Assembly (NCBI RefSeq): GCF_023336755.1
Contig: NZ_JALZWP010000004.1
Location: 124,001 to 188,000 of the forward strand
Direction of reading: 5' to 3'
Length of the DNA: 64,000 nucleotides
DNA from: Roseinatronobacter domitianus
GTDB taxonomy: Bacteria > Pseudomonadota > Alphaproteobacteria > Rhodobacterales > Rhodobacteraceae
Position numbers and translations under genes: made by a program. The notes under the pieces were generated by a model, which saw only the letters and a program-made list of their open reading frames with translations, was not told the origin of the DNA and made no database searches. Below are positions 47,110 through 55,893 of this stretch, piece by piece (the stretch's first letter is position 1; every line of letters starts with the position of its first letter).

Positions 47110-48345
47110 TCAGTAATCGACGATCATCGTGTCGGCGATCAACTCGTCCAGCCGCAACTGTGCACGTTCGCCAAGGCGTGCATTGAACAATGAGTTCTCG
47201 ATCTGAAGGCTCGTCGGGCGCGGGTCTTGTTCCAATTCGCGCGCGCACAGCATCAGAACGACCATATTCCCGCCTTCAACCGTGTTGGCCGACATCTCGA
47301 ACCGGTCCAGCCGCGCCAGTTCCACAGCATCGCTTTGCGGGATGGACTGCATCAACGCCTCGTGATCCGTGATGTAGCCATCGGGCAAGCCAGCCGCATA
47401 CGGGTCCAACCCGTTGCAATGCTGCACGCGCGCGCGGATGTCAGCATAGCTGGCAAGGGTTTCAGGGCTGCGGCCACCGGGCAAAAGCAAGCGTTTATAG
47501 GTCAGTTTGACCTGGGCTGCCGGAATGTTGCGGGTGCTGTCGACCGCGCGCAGTTGGAAAAACGCAATCGCGCCGCTCAACTCGACAGGGCCGATGATCT
47601 GGCCCGGCACGGCTGATCCGATCAGCCCGCCAATCTGGCCCGGCAGTTGTTCCAGTGGCACCCAGTCCAATCGGCCGCCACTGTCCCGGCTGCCTGCAAG
47701 AGAGTATTCACGCGCGATTGCCGCAAATTCCTCTATGCTGCTTGCATTTTCGATCAGCCCGATGATCTGCGCCACCGGCTCTGCGAATTGCGGGTCAGCA
47801 GGCAGGAAGATTTCAGAAATCAACACCAGCTTGGTGCCGCGAATGGCCGCCACATCGCGGGCGCGCGCAATATCGGTGGCGGTAACGTTCACGGTCGGGC
47901 CAAGTTCCGGCCCCACGATCTTGCGCCACAACAACCCGGCCTCGACAAAGCTCTGGAATGTTTCTCGCGCAATGCCGGCCTCTTCAAGCTCTGCCACGAA
48001 AGCATCGGTTTCCAGTTGGGCGCGGCTGGCGAATTCGGCCATCCCTTCGGCCAGTTCATCCGGCGTGATCCGAACACCAAGCCGGCGCGCATGCTCTCGT
48101 TGCACGGCCTCTTCGGTCAACCGCCCGATTGCCTCGGCGCGAATATCCGCCGCCCCTGCATTCAGCACTTCCAGAAAGGTGATGCGCTGTGCGACATCAT
48201 ATTCCGTGATGACCCGGTCGCCGACCTTGCGCACCGCAGAAAACGGGCTTTGGGCCAGGGCCGGGCCTGCTGCAATCTGGAACGTGGCCAGCACGACAAG
48301 GGCAAAGCCGATCAGGCTGGCGCGGAAAGACAAGGTGTCAGGCAT
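47110..48345 (-). CDS. surA: Periplasmic chaperone/peptidyl-prolyl isomerase SurA
   Basis: A 411-residue protein with a signal peptide (about 1-32, ending GPALAQ), a SurA N-terminal helical domain (VITEYDVAQRITFLEVLNAG, LTEEAVQREHARRLGVRITP) and one parvulin-like domain (about 175-275: EIFLPADPQFAEPVAQ, DSGGRLDWVPLEQLPGQIGG). It escorts outer-membrane proteins, including LptD. It is the last gene of lptF-lptG-lptD-surA. The ATG at 48345 gives a proper signal peptide. Confidence 0.9.
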   Translation of the reverse strand: MPDTLSFRASLIGFALVVLATFQIAAGPALAQSPFSAVRKVGDRVITEYDVAQRITFLEVLNAGAADIRAEAIGRLTEEAVQREHARRLGVRITPDELAEGMAEFASRAQLETDAFVAELEEAGIARETFQSFVEAGLLWRKIVGPELGPTVNVTATDIARARDVAAIRGTKLVLISEIFLPADPQFAEPVAQIIGLIENASSIEEFAAIAREYSLAGSRDSGGRLDWVPLEQLPGQIGGLIGSAVPGQIIGPVELSGAIAFFQLRAVDSTRNIPAAQVKLTYKRLLLPGGRSPETLASYADIRARVQHCNGLDPYAAGLPDGYITDHEALMQSIPQSDAVELARLDRFEMSANTVEGGNMVVLMLCARELEQDPRPTSLQIENSLFNARLGERAQLRLDELIADTMIVDY

Positions 48346-48458
48346 CTGAGTTTGGTCCGTTTTGCTGCGAGGCGGACCGATCCAAGAAGAACCGGCACAA
48401 CCGCTTTGCTTGGGCATACACCACAGTGTTCGTCATGTCATGCCCCGCGAGCCTGCTT

Positions 48459-50648
48459 CTACAAGCCATCAGAGCATCTTTTTCGGGCACGAGACGGATT
48501 TCCGCCGATGCCCAGAATATCGACCGCCAGTCCGAACCGCGTGGAATTGGAGTTTGTCGTCGCAGAATATTCGCGTTCGATCTGCATGGCCATGCGCAGG
48601 CATTCATTTTCATAGTCCAGCCCGACAATCGCGCGCGCGGCGCGTTTTTGGGCCACGTCATATCGCCAGCCAACGCGCGCGGTCCAGTTCTCGTCCAGGA
48701 CACGCGCGCCGTCAAAGCTCCATTCAGAGGCGGTGACGTTCCGGTTTTCGAACATGTCCGCCTCAATCCGCATATAGCTGGTCGAAATGCTGAATGTGTC
48801 GGTCGTCCAATCCAGTTCGATTGCCGCGCGCGTCAGGTCGAAATCATCTGAAAACAGCGACCGGCTCGACAGGGTCAGCCCCGCTGCTGTGTCGACACTG
48901 GCCGCCAGCAGCCAGTCAGATTCGCTGCCCGACAGCGGCGATGCGGCCGAAAACTGGTTGAGGTCTTTGTCGCGCAGGATACGTCCCAGCGTGATGGTGC
49001 TGGACCAGCCATCAGGGTCATAGCGTGTCCAGCTCAGTCCCAGATTGGCGCGCAATCCGGCTTCGCGGGCATCGCCGCCGGGAAAACGGTCGAAGCTGAA
49101 CAGATTGCCTTCATCCAGTTCGGGCATAAGGCTGGTCGCGTTGGGCAGACCATGCAGGCGATCATTACTCCAGATCACCTGCGCGACAGGCTCTATCACA
49201 TGGCTTGCGCCGCCCGTGCCAGCGCGCACCAAGGGCCAGCGTAATTCGGCCATCAGCGACGGACGAAACCGGGTGGTCGTGGGCGCAAACGCACTTGCGG
49301 CAGGGGCAACGCGGAAATGGTCAAGACCCAGATTGGCCCCCACCGCCCCCAGCACACCGCCGGGCAAAACGGCATCACGTCGCCAATTCAGATCCGCCGA
49401 CAAACGGGCCACACGCTTGGGGTCGGGACCGGGCGCCACAGCCAAGGGCTGCCGTCGAGCATAGCCCTCACCCTCCAGCCGGATGCGCCCGACACCGCCC
49501 AGAACGGGCATGTCAAAGCGGCGATCATACAGCCCCTGCCCCACGCTATTGGGCAGATTGGCGTTCACATCGGCCACCCGCAAAGAGCGAAACTGCAACG
49601 CTTGCAGCCGGATGCGTTCGTCGCGGCGCACCCGTTCCAGCGTGATGTCACTGGTCAGGCGCGGCTCGCCCTGGTCATAATCTTCCAGCAAGCTGCGATC
49701 GGAGGGCTGGATAAGATTGAAGCTAAGGCTATACCCGCGCGGCACCGCGAAATCACCCTTGGCATATACCATGCCGCGCGATTCGCCATTGCGGATGGAA
49801 TCGCGCGCGACCAGCCCGCCCAGTTCCAACAGACCGCTGGAAAAGGCCTGCCGGTAGCGCGCCTCAAGGGCATATGTGCCCTTGGTGCCCAGAAACGGCG
49901 TCAGCGTCAGATCCTTGTCGCTGGACAGCGCAATGAAATACGGCGCGCGCAGGCCGAAGCCATGCTCAGTATCGAGCGAGAAACGCGGGCTGAGAAACCC
50001 GGTCGCCCGCTCAAGGCTGGGGTCGGGCACGCGCAACCGCGGGATATAGGCAACCGGCAAGCCGAACATCCGGAACTGCGCGCCCTCGAAATACAACTGA
50101 CGCTCTTCGGCGTCATGGACCACGCGGTCGGCGCGCACTTCCCAAAGCGGCGTTTCGGTGTCGGGGCAAATTTCGCAGGCCGACGCGATCACGTTGTTCA
50201 TTTCGGTAAACCGCTCGGACCGCCGCTCGACCGTGTTTGCGGCGATCTGCAACTGCTGCTCCATCACCACACGGGCGGAACGGATCAACCCAAGTCGCAG
50301 CCCCTCGCGCAATTCTGCGCTATCGGCCAGCAGGACAGTCGATGCCCCTTCGGTCAAAACCAACGGCCCGGTGATCTGCATTGCCCCGGTGGAACGGTCA
50401 TAAACAACACGCGCCGCAGTCAGCCGCGTTTCTGCAAAGAACGCCTCGACATTGCCTTCGGCGATAAGACGATTTGGACCATCAAGGAACAACCGGTCCG
50501 CCAGAAGCGTTGCAAAACCCGCTTGATCTTGCGCCAATACGGGCGTGACCATGACAGGAAGCGCAGCACCGGAGATCGTCAGCCCCAGCACACAGGCCAG
50601 AACCCGGCCAAGACCGCGGCGCTGTGGGTTGGGCGACGGGGCACCCAT
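48459..50648 (-). CDS. lptD: LPS-assembly outer-membrane protein LptD
   Basis: A 729-residue LptD from the ATG at 50648, which overlaps the lptG stop. It has a signal peptide (about 1-40), an OstA/LptA-like beta-taco domain (NRLIAEGNVEAFFAETRLTA) and a C-terminal barrel. Conserved family segments include YFEGAQFRMFGLPVAYIPRL and GLRAPYFIALSSDKDLTLTP. It inserts LPS into the outer leaflet with LptE. Cysteines are few (EICPD near residue 160 and CLR near the C-terminus), fitting the disulfide needed for function. Confidence 0.94.
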   Translation of the reverse strand: MGAPSPNPQRRGLGRVLACVLGLTISGAALPVMVTPVLAQDQAGFATLLADRLFLDGPNRLIAEGNVEAFFAETRLTAARVVYDRSTGAMQITGPLVLTEGASTVLLADSAELREGLRLGLIRSARVVMEQQLQIAANTVERRSERFTEMNNVIASACEICPDTETPLWEVRADRVVHDAEERQLYFEGAQFRMFGLPVAYIPRLRVPDPSLERATGFLSPRFSLDTEHGFGLRAPYFIALSSDKDLTLTPFLGTKGTYALEARYRQAFSSGLLELGGLVARDSIRNGESRGMVYAKGDFAVPRGYSLSFNLIQPSDRSLLEDYDQGEPRLTSDITLERVRRDERIRLQALQFRSLRVADVNANLPNSVGQGLYDRRFDMPVLGGVGRIRLEGEGYARRQPLAVAPGPDPKRVARLSADLNWRRDAVLPGGVLGAVGANLGLDHFRVAPAASAFAPTTTRFRPSLMAELRWPLVRAGTGGASHVIEPVAQVIWSNDRLHGLPNATSLMPELDEGNLFSFDRFPGGDAREAGLRANLGLSWTRYDPDGWSSTITLGRILRDKDLNQFSAASPLSGSESDWLLAASVDTAAGLTLSSRSLFSDDFDLTRAAIELDWTTDTFSISTSYMRIEADMFENRNVTASEWSFDGARVLDENWTARVGWRYDVAQKRAARAIVGLDYENECLRMAMQIEREYSATTNSNSTRFGLAVDILGIGGNPSRARKRCSDGL

Positions 50649-51742
50649 CAATGTTCCTCCTGGTTCAGCATCACACCCATTGCAAGCAGCATCGTGGCAA
50701 CTGGCAAACCCCAAGCGGCAAGCACCACGGGAATCTGCCCGGTCTCCCCCAAGACCTGTGCGAAGTTACGCAAAAAGAACAGGGTAAATCCAGAGAGAAT
50801 CGTGATCATGGCCCGAATTCCGACCCCTCCGGCCCGCGCATGGTGTATGCTGAGCGCCAGCGCCAACAACATCATGCCTGTCAGCAGCACTGGAAGCGCA
50901 AGCTCCATGTGCAATCGCATCCGGTGTTCCAGCGCCGAAAATCCGGCGCGCTCCAACGTCTCGATAAAGCCAGGAAGCTGGAACAGCGGTATCGTGCGGG
51001 CTTGAGCGAAGCTGTCGCGGATCTTCTCGGGCGTCAGGTCCGTGGGAATGGCAAGACTGGACAGGCTTGCCGCCTGCGCTTCGGGGTTAAGGTCGGACAT
51101 GCGCCACCGCTTCACGCCGGACAGATGCCATGATCCGGGGCGCAAATCGGCACGGTCGGCTTGCAGCCGCACCGACAGCCCCCGCTCGGCGTGAAACACG
51201 AAAAAGCTGGCATCGAACAAGACCGTCCCGGTCTCTTCGGCGCGCGGCGCATGGATCACGGTCTGTCCCAGCCTGTCGGCCTGCCGCAGCCAAATTTCAT
51301 CGCCTGCCAACGCGACCACCGCGCCCCCGCCACCCTGAAGTGACGTCAGGCTGCGCTGGTATTCGCGCACGGAACTGGCCACCAGAGGGTTCATCACCGC
51401 CACAAACCCGGCCGCAGCCACCAACAACACAAGGCCCGGCATAACCAGCAAATGCGGCACCGACCTGCCAGCCGCCCGGATAACCACGAATTCTGAACTG
51501 CGCGACCACGACAATCCCAGCCAGAGTGCCGCCAGCATCATCACCAGTGGCGCAATTTCGTAGAACGCTTCAGGCGTATTCAACAAAGATAAGCGCAAAG
51601 CCGCGCCAAACCCGGCATCAAGATCGGACAAGCGGCGCAATTGTTCGACCATGTCCAAAAGCAGGATCATGCCAAGGAACACGCCCGAAACCATCGCCGC
51701 CGCGCCCAACAGGCGGCGCAGGACATAACGCGCAAGGATCAT
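50648..51742 (-). CDS. lptG: LPS export ABC transporter permease LptG
   Basis: A 364-residue inner-membrane permease from the ATG at 51742 (MILARYVLRRLLGAAAMVSG). It has an N-terminal set of membrane helices, a periplasmic beta-jellyroll (about 135-265) and C-terminal helices (LALPVLLTGMMLLALALSIH, GIRAMITILSGFTLFFLRNF). With LptF and LptB it pulls LPS from the inner membrane. Its ends overlap lptF and lptD by ATGA. The open frame continues upstream to 51922 inside lptF only. Confidence 0.94.
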   Translation of the reverse strand: MILARYVLRRLLGAAAMVSGVFLGMILLLDMVEQLRRLSDLDAGFGAALRLSLLNTPEAFYEIAPLVMMLAALWLGLSWSRSSEFVVIRAAGRSVPHLLVMPGLVLLVAAAGFVAVMNPLVASSVREYQRSLTSLQGGGGAVVALAGDEIWLRQADRLGQTVIHAPRAEETGTVLFDASFFVFHAERGLSVRLQADRADLRPGSWHLSGVKRWRMSDLNPEAQAASLSSLAIPTDLTPEKIRDSFAQARTIPLFQLPGFIETLERAGFSALEHRMRLHMELALPVLLTGMMLLALALSIHHARAGGVGIRAMITILSGFTLFFLRNFAQVLGETGQIPVVLAAWGLPVATMLLAMGVMLNQEEH

Positions 51743-52839
51743 GCCCGCCCCTTTCGCCGCGTCACCCACCATAGCATCGCACCGACCACCACCAAACCGG
51801 CCAGAACCGGCGCAAAGGCAAGCGGCGCCAGATCTGCTTGGCGCAGGGCGAAGCCAGCCGTCGCATTGGCCAGAAGCTGGATCACAATCAGCACCAGAAT
51901 GGCAGAAAGCACCTGCCTCCACGCGCCAAGGCGGCTGAATTGCCCCAAGAACAGCGCCGTAAACCCGACCAATGCGGTGATGACGGCCAGCAAGGGTTGT
52001 GCCACGCGCGACGCCAGTTCGAAGCGCACCTCTGCCAGCGTGACCCCAAGTGCAGCACGCGCGGGCGCATCAACGGCCAGCAGCGTTGCGGTTGGCAATT
52101 CCACCACATCAACCCTGCGCCCACCCGGCGCGATCAACGCCCCGATATCGTAGGTCAGTTCATCGAAACTAAGTGTGGTCAGGCGACTGTCGGCAGTTTC
52201 ATGCGCCAAAGCCACGCCGTCAAGCATGACAAGAACCGCATTTCCACCGTTCGTAACAAGCAAGGCCTGCTTTGCATTATAGTCCACCCTCCGCCCGCTG
52301 GACCGCGAATCTGACAGGAAGACATCGTTCAGCGTTCCATCCTCTGCAATATCGCGGATGAATACGACAATCCCGTCGGTGGGTTGCAAAAACTCGCCCG
52401 CACGCAGCAGCCGCGCGCTGATATTGCCCGCAATTGCGACTTGCCGTTCGGCCAATTGCGCGCGCGACATCGGGCTGAGCACATGCATCAGCGCCCCCAG
52501 CATCAGGGCCACGATCAGACCAAAGACGACAACCGGGCGCAGCAACCGCGCATAGGACATACCGGTGCCTTGCAACACGACCATTTCATTGTCGCGCGTC
52601 ATGCGGATTGCCACGTACACCGCCGCCGCGAAGGCCGAAAGCGGCAGCACGACACGGAACACATTGGGCAGCGTCAGCGCCGATAACTCCAGAAACACCC
52701 AGAAGCTTTGTCCGTCACCGACCACGGCATCGAAAAGACGCGCGGCGCGATTGACCCAATAGACAGCGACCAGAACCAGCGTGAAAAACGCGAAGACAGA
52801 CAGAAGCTGTGACAGCAGGTATCGGTCGATGCGGCTCAC
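51739..52839 (-). CDS. lptF: LPS export ABC transporter permease LptF
   Basis: A 366-residue permease of the YjgP/YjgQ family. MSRIDRYLLSQLLSVFAFFT starts the first helix, and IRMTRDNEMVVLQGTGMSYA is the conserved cytoplasmic coupling-helix region. A jellyroll domain and three C-terminal helices (PLLAVITALVGFTALFLGQF) follow. First gene of the LPS export operon, 130 bases from the divergent P450 gene. Confidence 0.94.
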   Translation of the reverse strand: MSRIDRYLLSQLLSVFAFFTLVLVAVYWVNRAARLFDAVVGDGQSFWVFLELSALTLPNVFRVVLPLSAFAAAVYVAIRMTRDNEMVVLQGTGMSYARLLRPVVVFGLIVALMLGALMHVLSPMSRAQLAERQVAIAGNISARLLRAGEFLQPTDGIVVFIRDIAEDGTLNDVFLSDSRSSGRRVDYNAKQALLVTNGGNAVLVMLDGVALAHETADSRLTTLSFDELTYDIGALIAPGGRRVDVVELPTATLLAVDAPARAALGVTLAEVRFELASRVAQPLLAVITALVGFTALFLGQFSRLGAWRQVLSAILVLIVIQLLANATAGFALRQADLAPLAFAPVLAGLVVVGAMLWWVTRRKGRA

Positions 52840-52969
52840 GCGGGGTTGGTCCTTCGAAATCTGTTGCCAGACCTTAACGCGCCGGGCGCGTGATTGCCAC
52901 GGTCAACAGACCAGCGGGGCTTGTGGCGCTGGCAAAACTTGCGCAGTCTGCCCCAGAGGGAGGACGACA

Positions 52970-54172
52970 ATGCCGGATGTGACCGATTTTGACCTAGCCA
53001 AGCCGCCGCCGGGCTTTCTGGACAACCCCTTCCCGACTTATGCGACGTTGTTGCAAGAGGCCCCCGTGTTGCGGCTGCGTGATGGCTCTGTGCTGCTGTC
53101 GCGCCACGCCGATCTGGACAGGGTTTATCGCGACACGGCGCGGTTTTCGTCCGACAAGCGCGACATGTTCGCGCCGGTCTTCGGGCGGGGTGCAGCGCTT
53201 TACACGCATCACACCAATTCACTGGTGTTCAATGACCCGCCCCTGCACACGCGGGTGCGCAAGATCATGGCCTCTGCCCTGACCCCGCGCGCCATTGCCC
53301 GGATGGAGCCGGGGTTGATGGCGACGGTGGATCGGCTGCTGGACCGCATGGGGCCGCGCGTCGACCTGATCGAAGAGTTCGCGAGCGCCATCCCGGTCGA
53401 GATTATCGGCAACCTGCTGGACGTGCCGTTGTCCGAGCGCGGGCCGCTGCGCGATTGGTCTTTGGCGATCCTCGGCGCGCTGGAACCCGCGCCGGGGCCA
53501 GAGGTTCTGGCGCAGGGCAACCGGGCGGTGGAGGACTTCACCGCCTATCTGGAAGGGCTTGTCGCGCGGCGGCGCGCAACCCCCGGCGACCCGGAGGTGG
53601 ATGTGCTGACCCGGCTTATCATGGGCACGCGCGAGGGTGAGACGCTGTCGGAAACCGAGCTTTTGCAGAACTGCATTTTCATCCTGAACGCGGGGCATGA
53701 GACGACGACCAACCTGATCGGTAACACTCTGGCCTTGCTGGACGATTTCCCGGATCAGCGCGCGCGGCTGTTGGCGGACCCCGACCTGATCGGCCCGGCG
53801 ATAGAGGAAAGCCTGCGCTATCTCTCGCCCAACCAGTTCGGCAACCGGCAGGCGGTGGAGGATGTGGAGATCGGGGGCATCGAGATCGCGGCGGGCACGG
53901 TGCTGCACCTGTGCATCGGCGCGGCGAACCGCGACCCTTTGGTGTTCGACGCGCCCGAGAGTTTCGACATCACCCGAAAACCGAACCGGCACCTCGCCTT
54001 CGCGGGCGGGCCGCATGTCTGCGTGGGGCTGACACTGGCGCGACTGGAAGGGAAAGTGGCGGTGAGCCGCTTTCTGGCGCGCTATCCGGGCTACCGGCTG
54101 GAGGGCGCACGGGTGCCCGGCGGGCGGATACGGTTTCGGGGGTATACGCGGTTGGAGGGGGTGTTGGGGTGA
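52970..54172 (+). CDS. Cytochrome P450
   Basis: A 400-residue soluble bacterial P450 from the ATG at 52970, with GGGAGGA six bases upstream. The I-helix oxygen motif is ILNAGHETTTNLI, the K-helix ExxR is IEESLRYLSPNQFGN, and the heme ligand is C351 in LAFAGGPHVCVGLTLARLEG. It resembles the CYP family that oxidises small hydrophobic or terpenoid substrates with a ferredoxin partner, none of which is visible here. It stands alone; the composition of its last part is very GC-rich, directly before the AT-rich cassette. Confidence 0.93.
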   Translation: MPDVTDFDLAKPPPGFLDNPFPTYATLLQEAPVLRLRDGSVLLSRHADLDRVYRDTARFSSDKRDMFAPVFGRGAALYTHHTNSLVFNDPPLHTRVRKIMASALTPRAIARMEPGLMATVDRLLDRMGPRVDLIEEFASAIPVEIIGNLLDVPLSERGPLRDWSLAILGALEPAPGPEVLAQGNRAVEDFTAYLEGLVARRRATPGDPEVDVLTRLIMGTREGETLSETELLQNCIFILNAGHETTTNLIGNTLALLDDFPDQRARLLADPDLIGPAIEESLRYLSPNQFGNRQAVEDVEIGGIEIAAGTVLHLCIGAANRDPLVFDAPESFDITRKPNRHLAFAGGPHVCVGLTLARLEGKVAVSRFLARYPGYRLEGARVPGGRIRFRGYTRLEGVLG

Positions 54173-54221
54173 GGGGTTGTTGGCTATAAACTACCGCGAA
54201 CACAAGGGGGCGGCGTAAGGG

Positions 54222-54761
54222 TTATCCTTCTTCAAACGCCTGAACAAATGACTTGATAACATATTGCCCTACCCTGTGCGCTTGATATACATCATTAAAT
54301 GTTGCTGGTGTTGTTCTTTCATGAGCATACGAATTTCTCCACGTAAAGATACTCGTGTAGCTAACGATCAAATCCGCTCTAAACCGACGTTCTACAACTT
54401 TTCTGCGATCATCAAGAATTTTATGAAAAGTGGTCGAATTCTTCTTCACCTTGTGACCAGTCCACACAGGCAAGCCAAAGCGACGTGAATACGATTTGAG
54501 ATCCTCAATCTTTATTCTCGCATTTAAATTTTCAAAGTCTTTCTCAACGTGCTGTCTATATTTAGGATGAAACTTACCAGCATAACCAACTAAGGTCTCT
54601 CTGACGATACCTTCATACGAGGCAGCAACTGTGACAGCAAACATCCCAGCTATCTCATTCCGAAGCCGTTGATCTGCGCTCGATGTCCCGTCAAGTTTGT
54701 GATTTATATCACGCGCAATGGCTCGTATGTGTTGGAAATTTTCAGAAACAATATCATTCAT
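54222..54761 (-). CDS. HEPN-domain protein, putative RNase partner of the DUF262 protein
   Basis: A 179-residue mostly helical protein from the ATG at 54761, overlapping the end of the DUF262 gene by eight bases. The C-terminal helices carry WRNSYAHERT with R142 and H147, the R-x4-H arrangement of HEPN ribonucleases (RNxxxH form). Upstream helices (FAVTVAASYEGIVRETLVGY) resemble the RiboL-PSP-HEPN or MAE_28990-like groups; I cannot tell which. The tight overlap and shared AT-rich composition make it a functional partner of the DUF262 protein, perhaps a toxin or abortive-infection effector. This is inference. Confidence 0.75.
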   Translation of the reverse strand: MNDIVSENFQHIRAIARDINHKLDGTSSADQRLRNEIAGMFAVTVAASYEGIVRETLVGYAGKFHPKYRQHVEKDFENLNARIKIEDLKSYSRRFGLPVWTGHKVKKNSTTFHKILDDRRKVVERRFRADLIVSYTSIFTWRNSYAHERTTPATFNDVYQAHRVGQYVIKSFVQAFEEG

Positions 54762-55833
54762 GTCCAAACAAGATTCTATCAGCAGCATCTTTCCTTGACT
54801 GCACGCTGTCCAAGCTAGAAGTGTTTGAGGTAATCGCAACTCGGAAGTTTGGGTCGAGAAGCAACGCGTCATATCGGTCTGTTGAAAACTCGACCGATCT
54901 ATCTTGCTCCATCAAGGATACCATAACTGCCTCTAGCGTCGCAGCATTCAACAGGCCGCGTGGCCTAAAGGGCTTTTCCAAAGTCCGATTTATAAGCTCA
55001 ACAGCTCTAACAAAAGCTGAACTGAATTCCCTGTTTTTCTCAGAGTTGTAGTGCCTATTTTTTGCCATTGAACGAGATAAAAAGTCTTTCATAGGAGGCG
55101 TATAGTCATGATAATTGCGGAAAAATGCGAGAAGCCTCAGTATTAACTCAATATCTCTCTGCTTAGGATCGGGATCGGGCTTACCATAAATTTTACGCCA
55201 ATCGGGGTTTTTATTTAGTCTTTCAAGCTCTTCCAACAACGCACCACGATATACGGCGTTCCGAATTTCCTGCGCATTGAGAGGCAAACCTCCAGTATTA
55301 AGTCGTTCAAAAATGTGGTAGACGCTCTCTGGCTGTTCTTCCTCGGGGGTAAGCTGCTTAACAGTCACCCCTCGCAGTGTTGCATTTTTAATCCGCCTTT
55401 TTGTCCGCTCATCTAGTTCTTCAAACGTCTTTTCCTCTAAGTCCTTGCGCTGCTCTAAACCTCTTAATTTGAAAACCTTCCTATTTCCTTGCACATCTTC
55501 TTTTCCAAAAAGTCCCTCAAAAAAATATGCGATTGATGTAATTCTTTGCTGACCATCAATGACTTCCAGTTGCCCTTCATTATTCTCATAAAAAAATACT
55601 TGAGGAACTGGCAATCCGATCGCAAATGATTCGATGAGAGTCGATGCCCTCCTAATATCCCAAACAAATTTTCTCTGATAATCAGGTATTATAATATCAC
55701 CAGACTGGAATTTACTCGCTAGAAGCTCTAACGTCCAATCACTTGAGGTGACTACAATGTTGAACTCGACAGTAGAAGTTTCTGTATTCTCATCTGTCAA
55801 ATACTCAATTTCGACTTCTTTACCTTCGCTCAC
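54754..55833 (-). CDS. DUF262 domain protein (ParB/GmrS-like NTPase or nuclease fold)
   Basis: A 359-residue protein with all DUF262 signatures: IIIPDYQRKFVWDIRRASTL (about 48-66), the DGQQR motif at 93-97 in VIDGQQRITSIAYFFEGL, and HIFERLNTGGLPLNAQEIRN (173-191). DUF262 is found in GmrSD-type modification-dependent nucleases and SspE, where the DGQQR site hydrolyses nucleotides. Here the usual DUF1524 HNH nuclease part is missing; the C-terminal ~140 residues are helical, and a HEPN gene follows instead. Codon use and base composition differ sharply from neighbours, pointing to transfer. A defence role is likely but unproven. Confidence 0.85.
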   Translation of the reverse strand: MSEGKEVEIEYLTDENTETSTVEFNIVVTSSDWTLELLASKFQSGDIIIPDYQRKFVWDIRRASTLIESFAIGLPVPQVFFYENNEGQLEVIDGQQRITSIAYFFEGLFGKEDVQGNRKVFKLRGLEQRKDLEEKTFEELDERTKRRIKNATLRGVTVKQLTPEEEQPESVYHIFERLNTGGLPLNAQEIRNAVYRGALLEELERLNKNPDWRKIYGKPDPDPKQRDIELILRLLAFFRNYHDYTPPMKDFLSRSMAKNRHYNSEKNREFSSAFVRAVELINRTLEKPFRPRGLLNAATLEAVMVSLMEQDRSVEFSTDRYDALLLDPNFRVAITSNTSSLDSVQSRKDAADRILFGHE

Positions 55834-55893
55834 GCTTGACCCACCTTGAATAAAATTGAACTTCGATTGGACGTGACTTGATTTAAAATCGGA

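Noticed and set aside
54173-55893. Searched the edges of the AT-rich cassette for an integrase, tRNA end, direct repeats or inverted repeats
   Set aside because: None visible; flanks such as GGGGTGAGGGG on the left and CTCCCCATCCC on the right do not form a convincing attachment-site pair.
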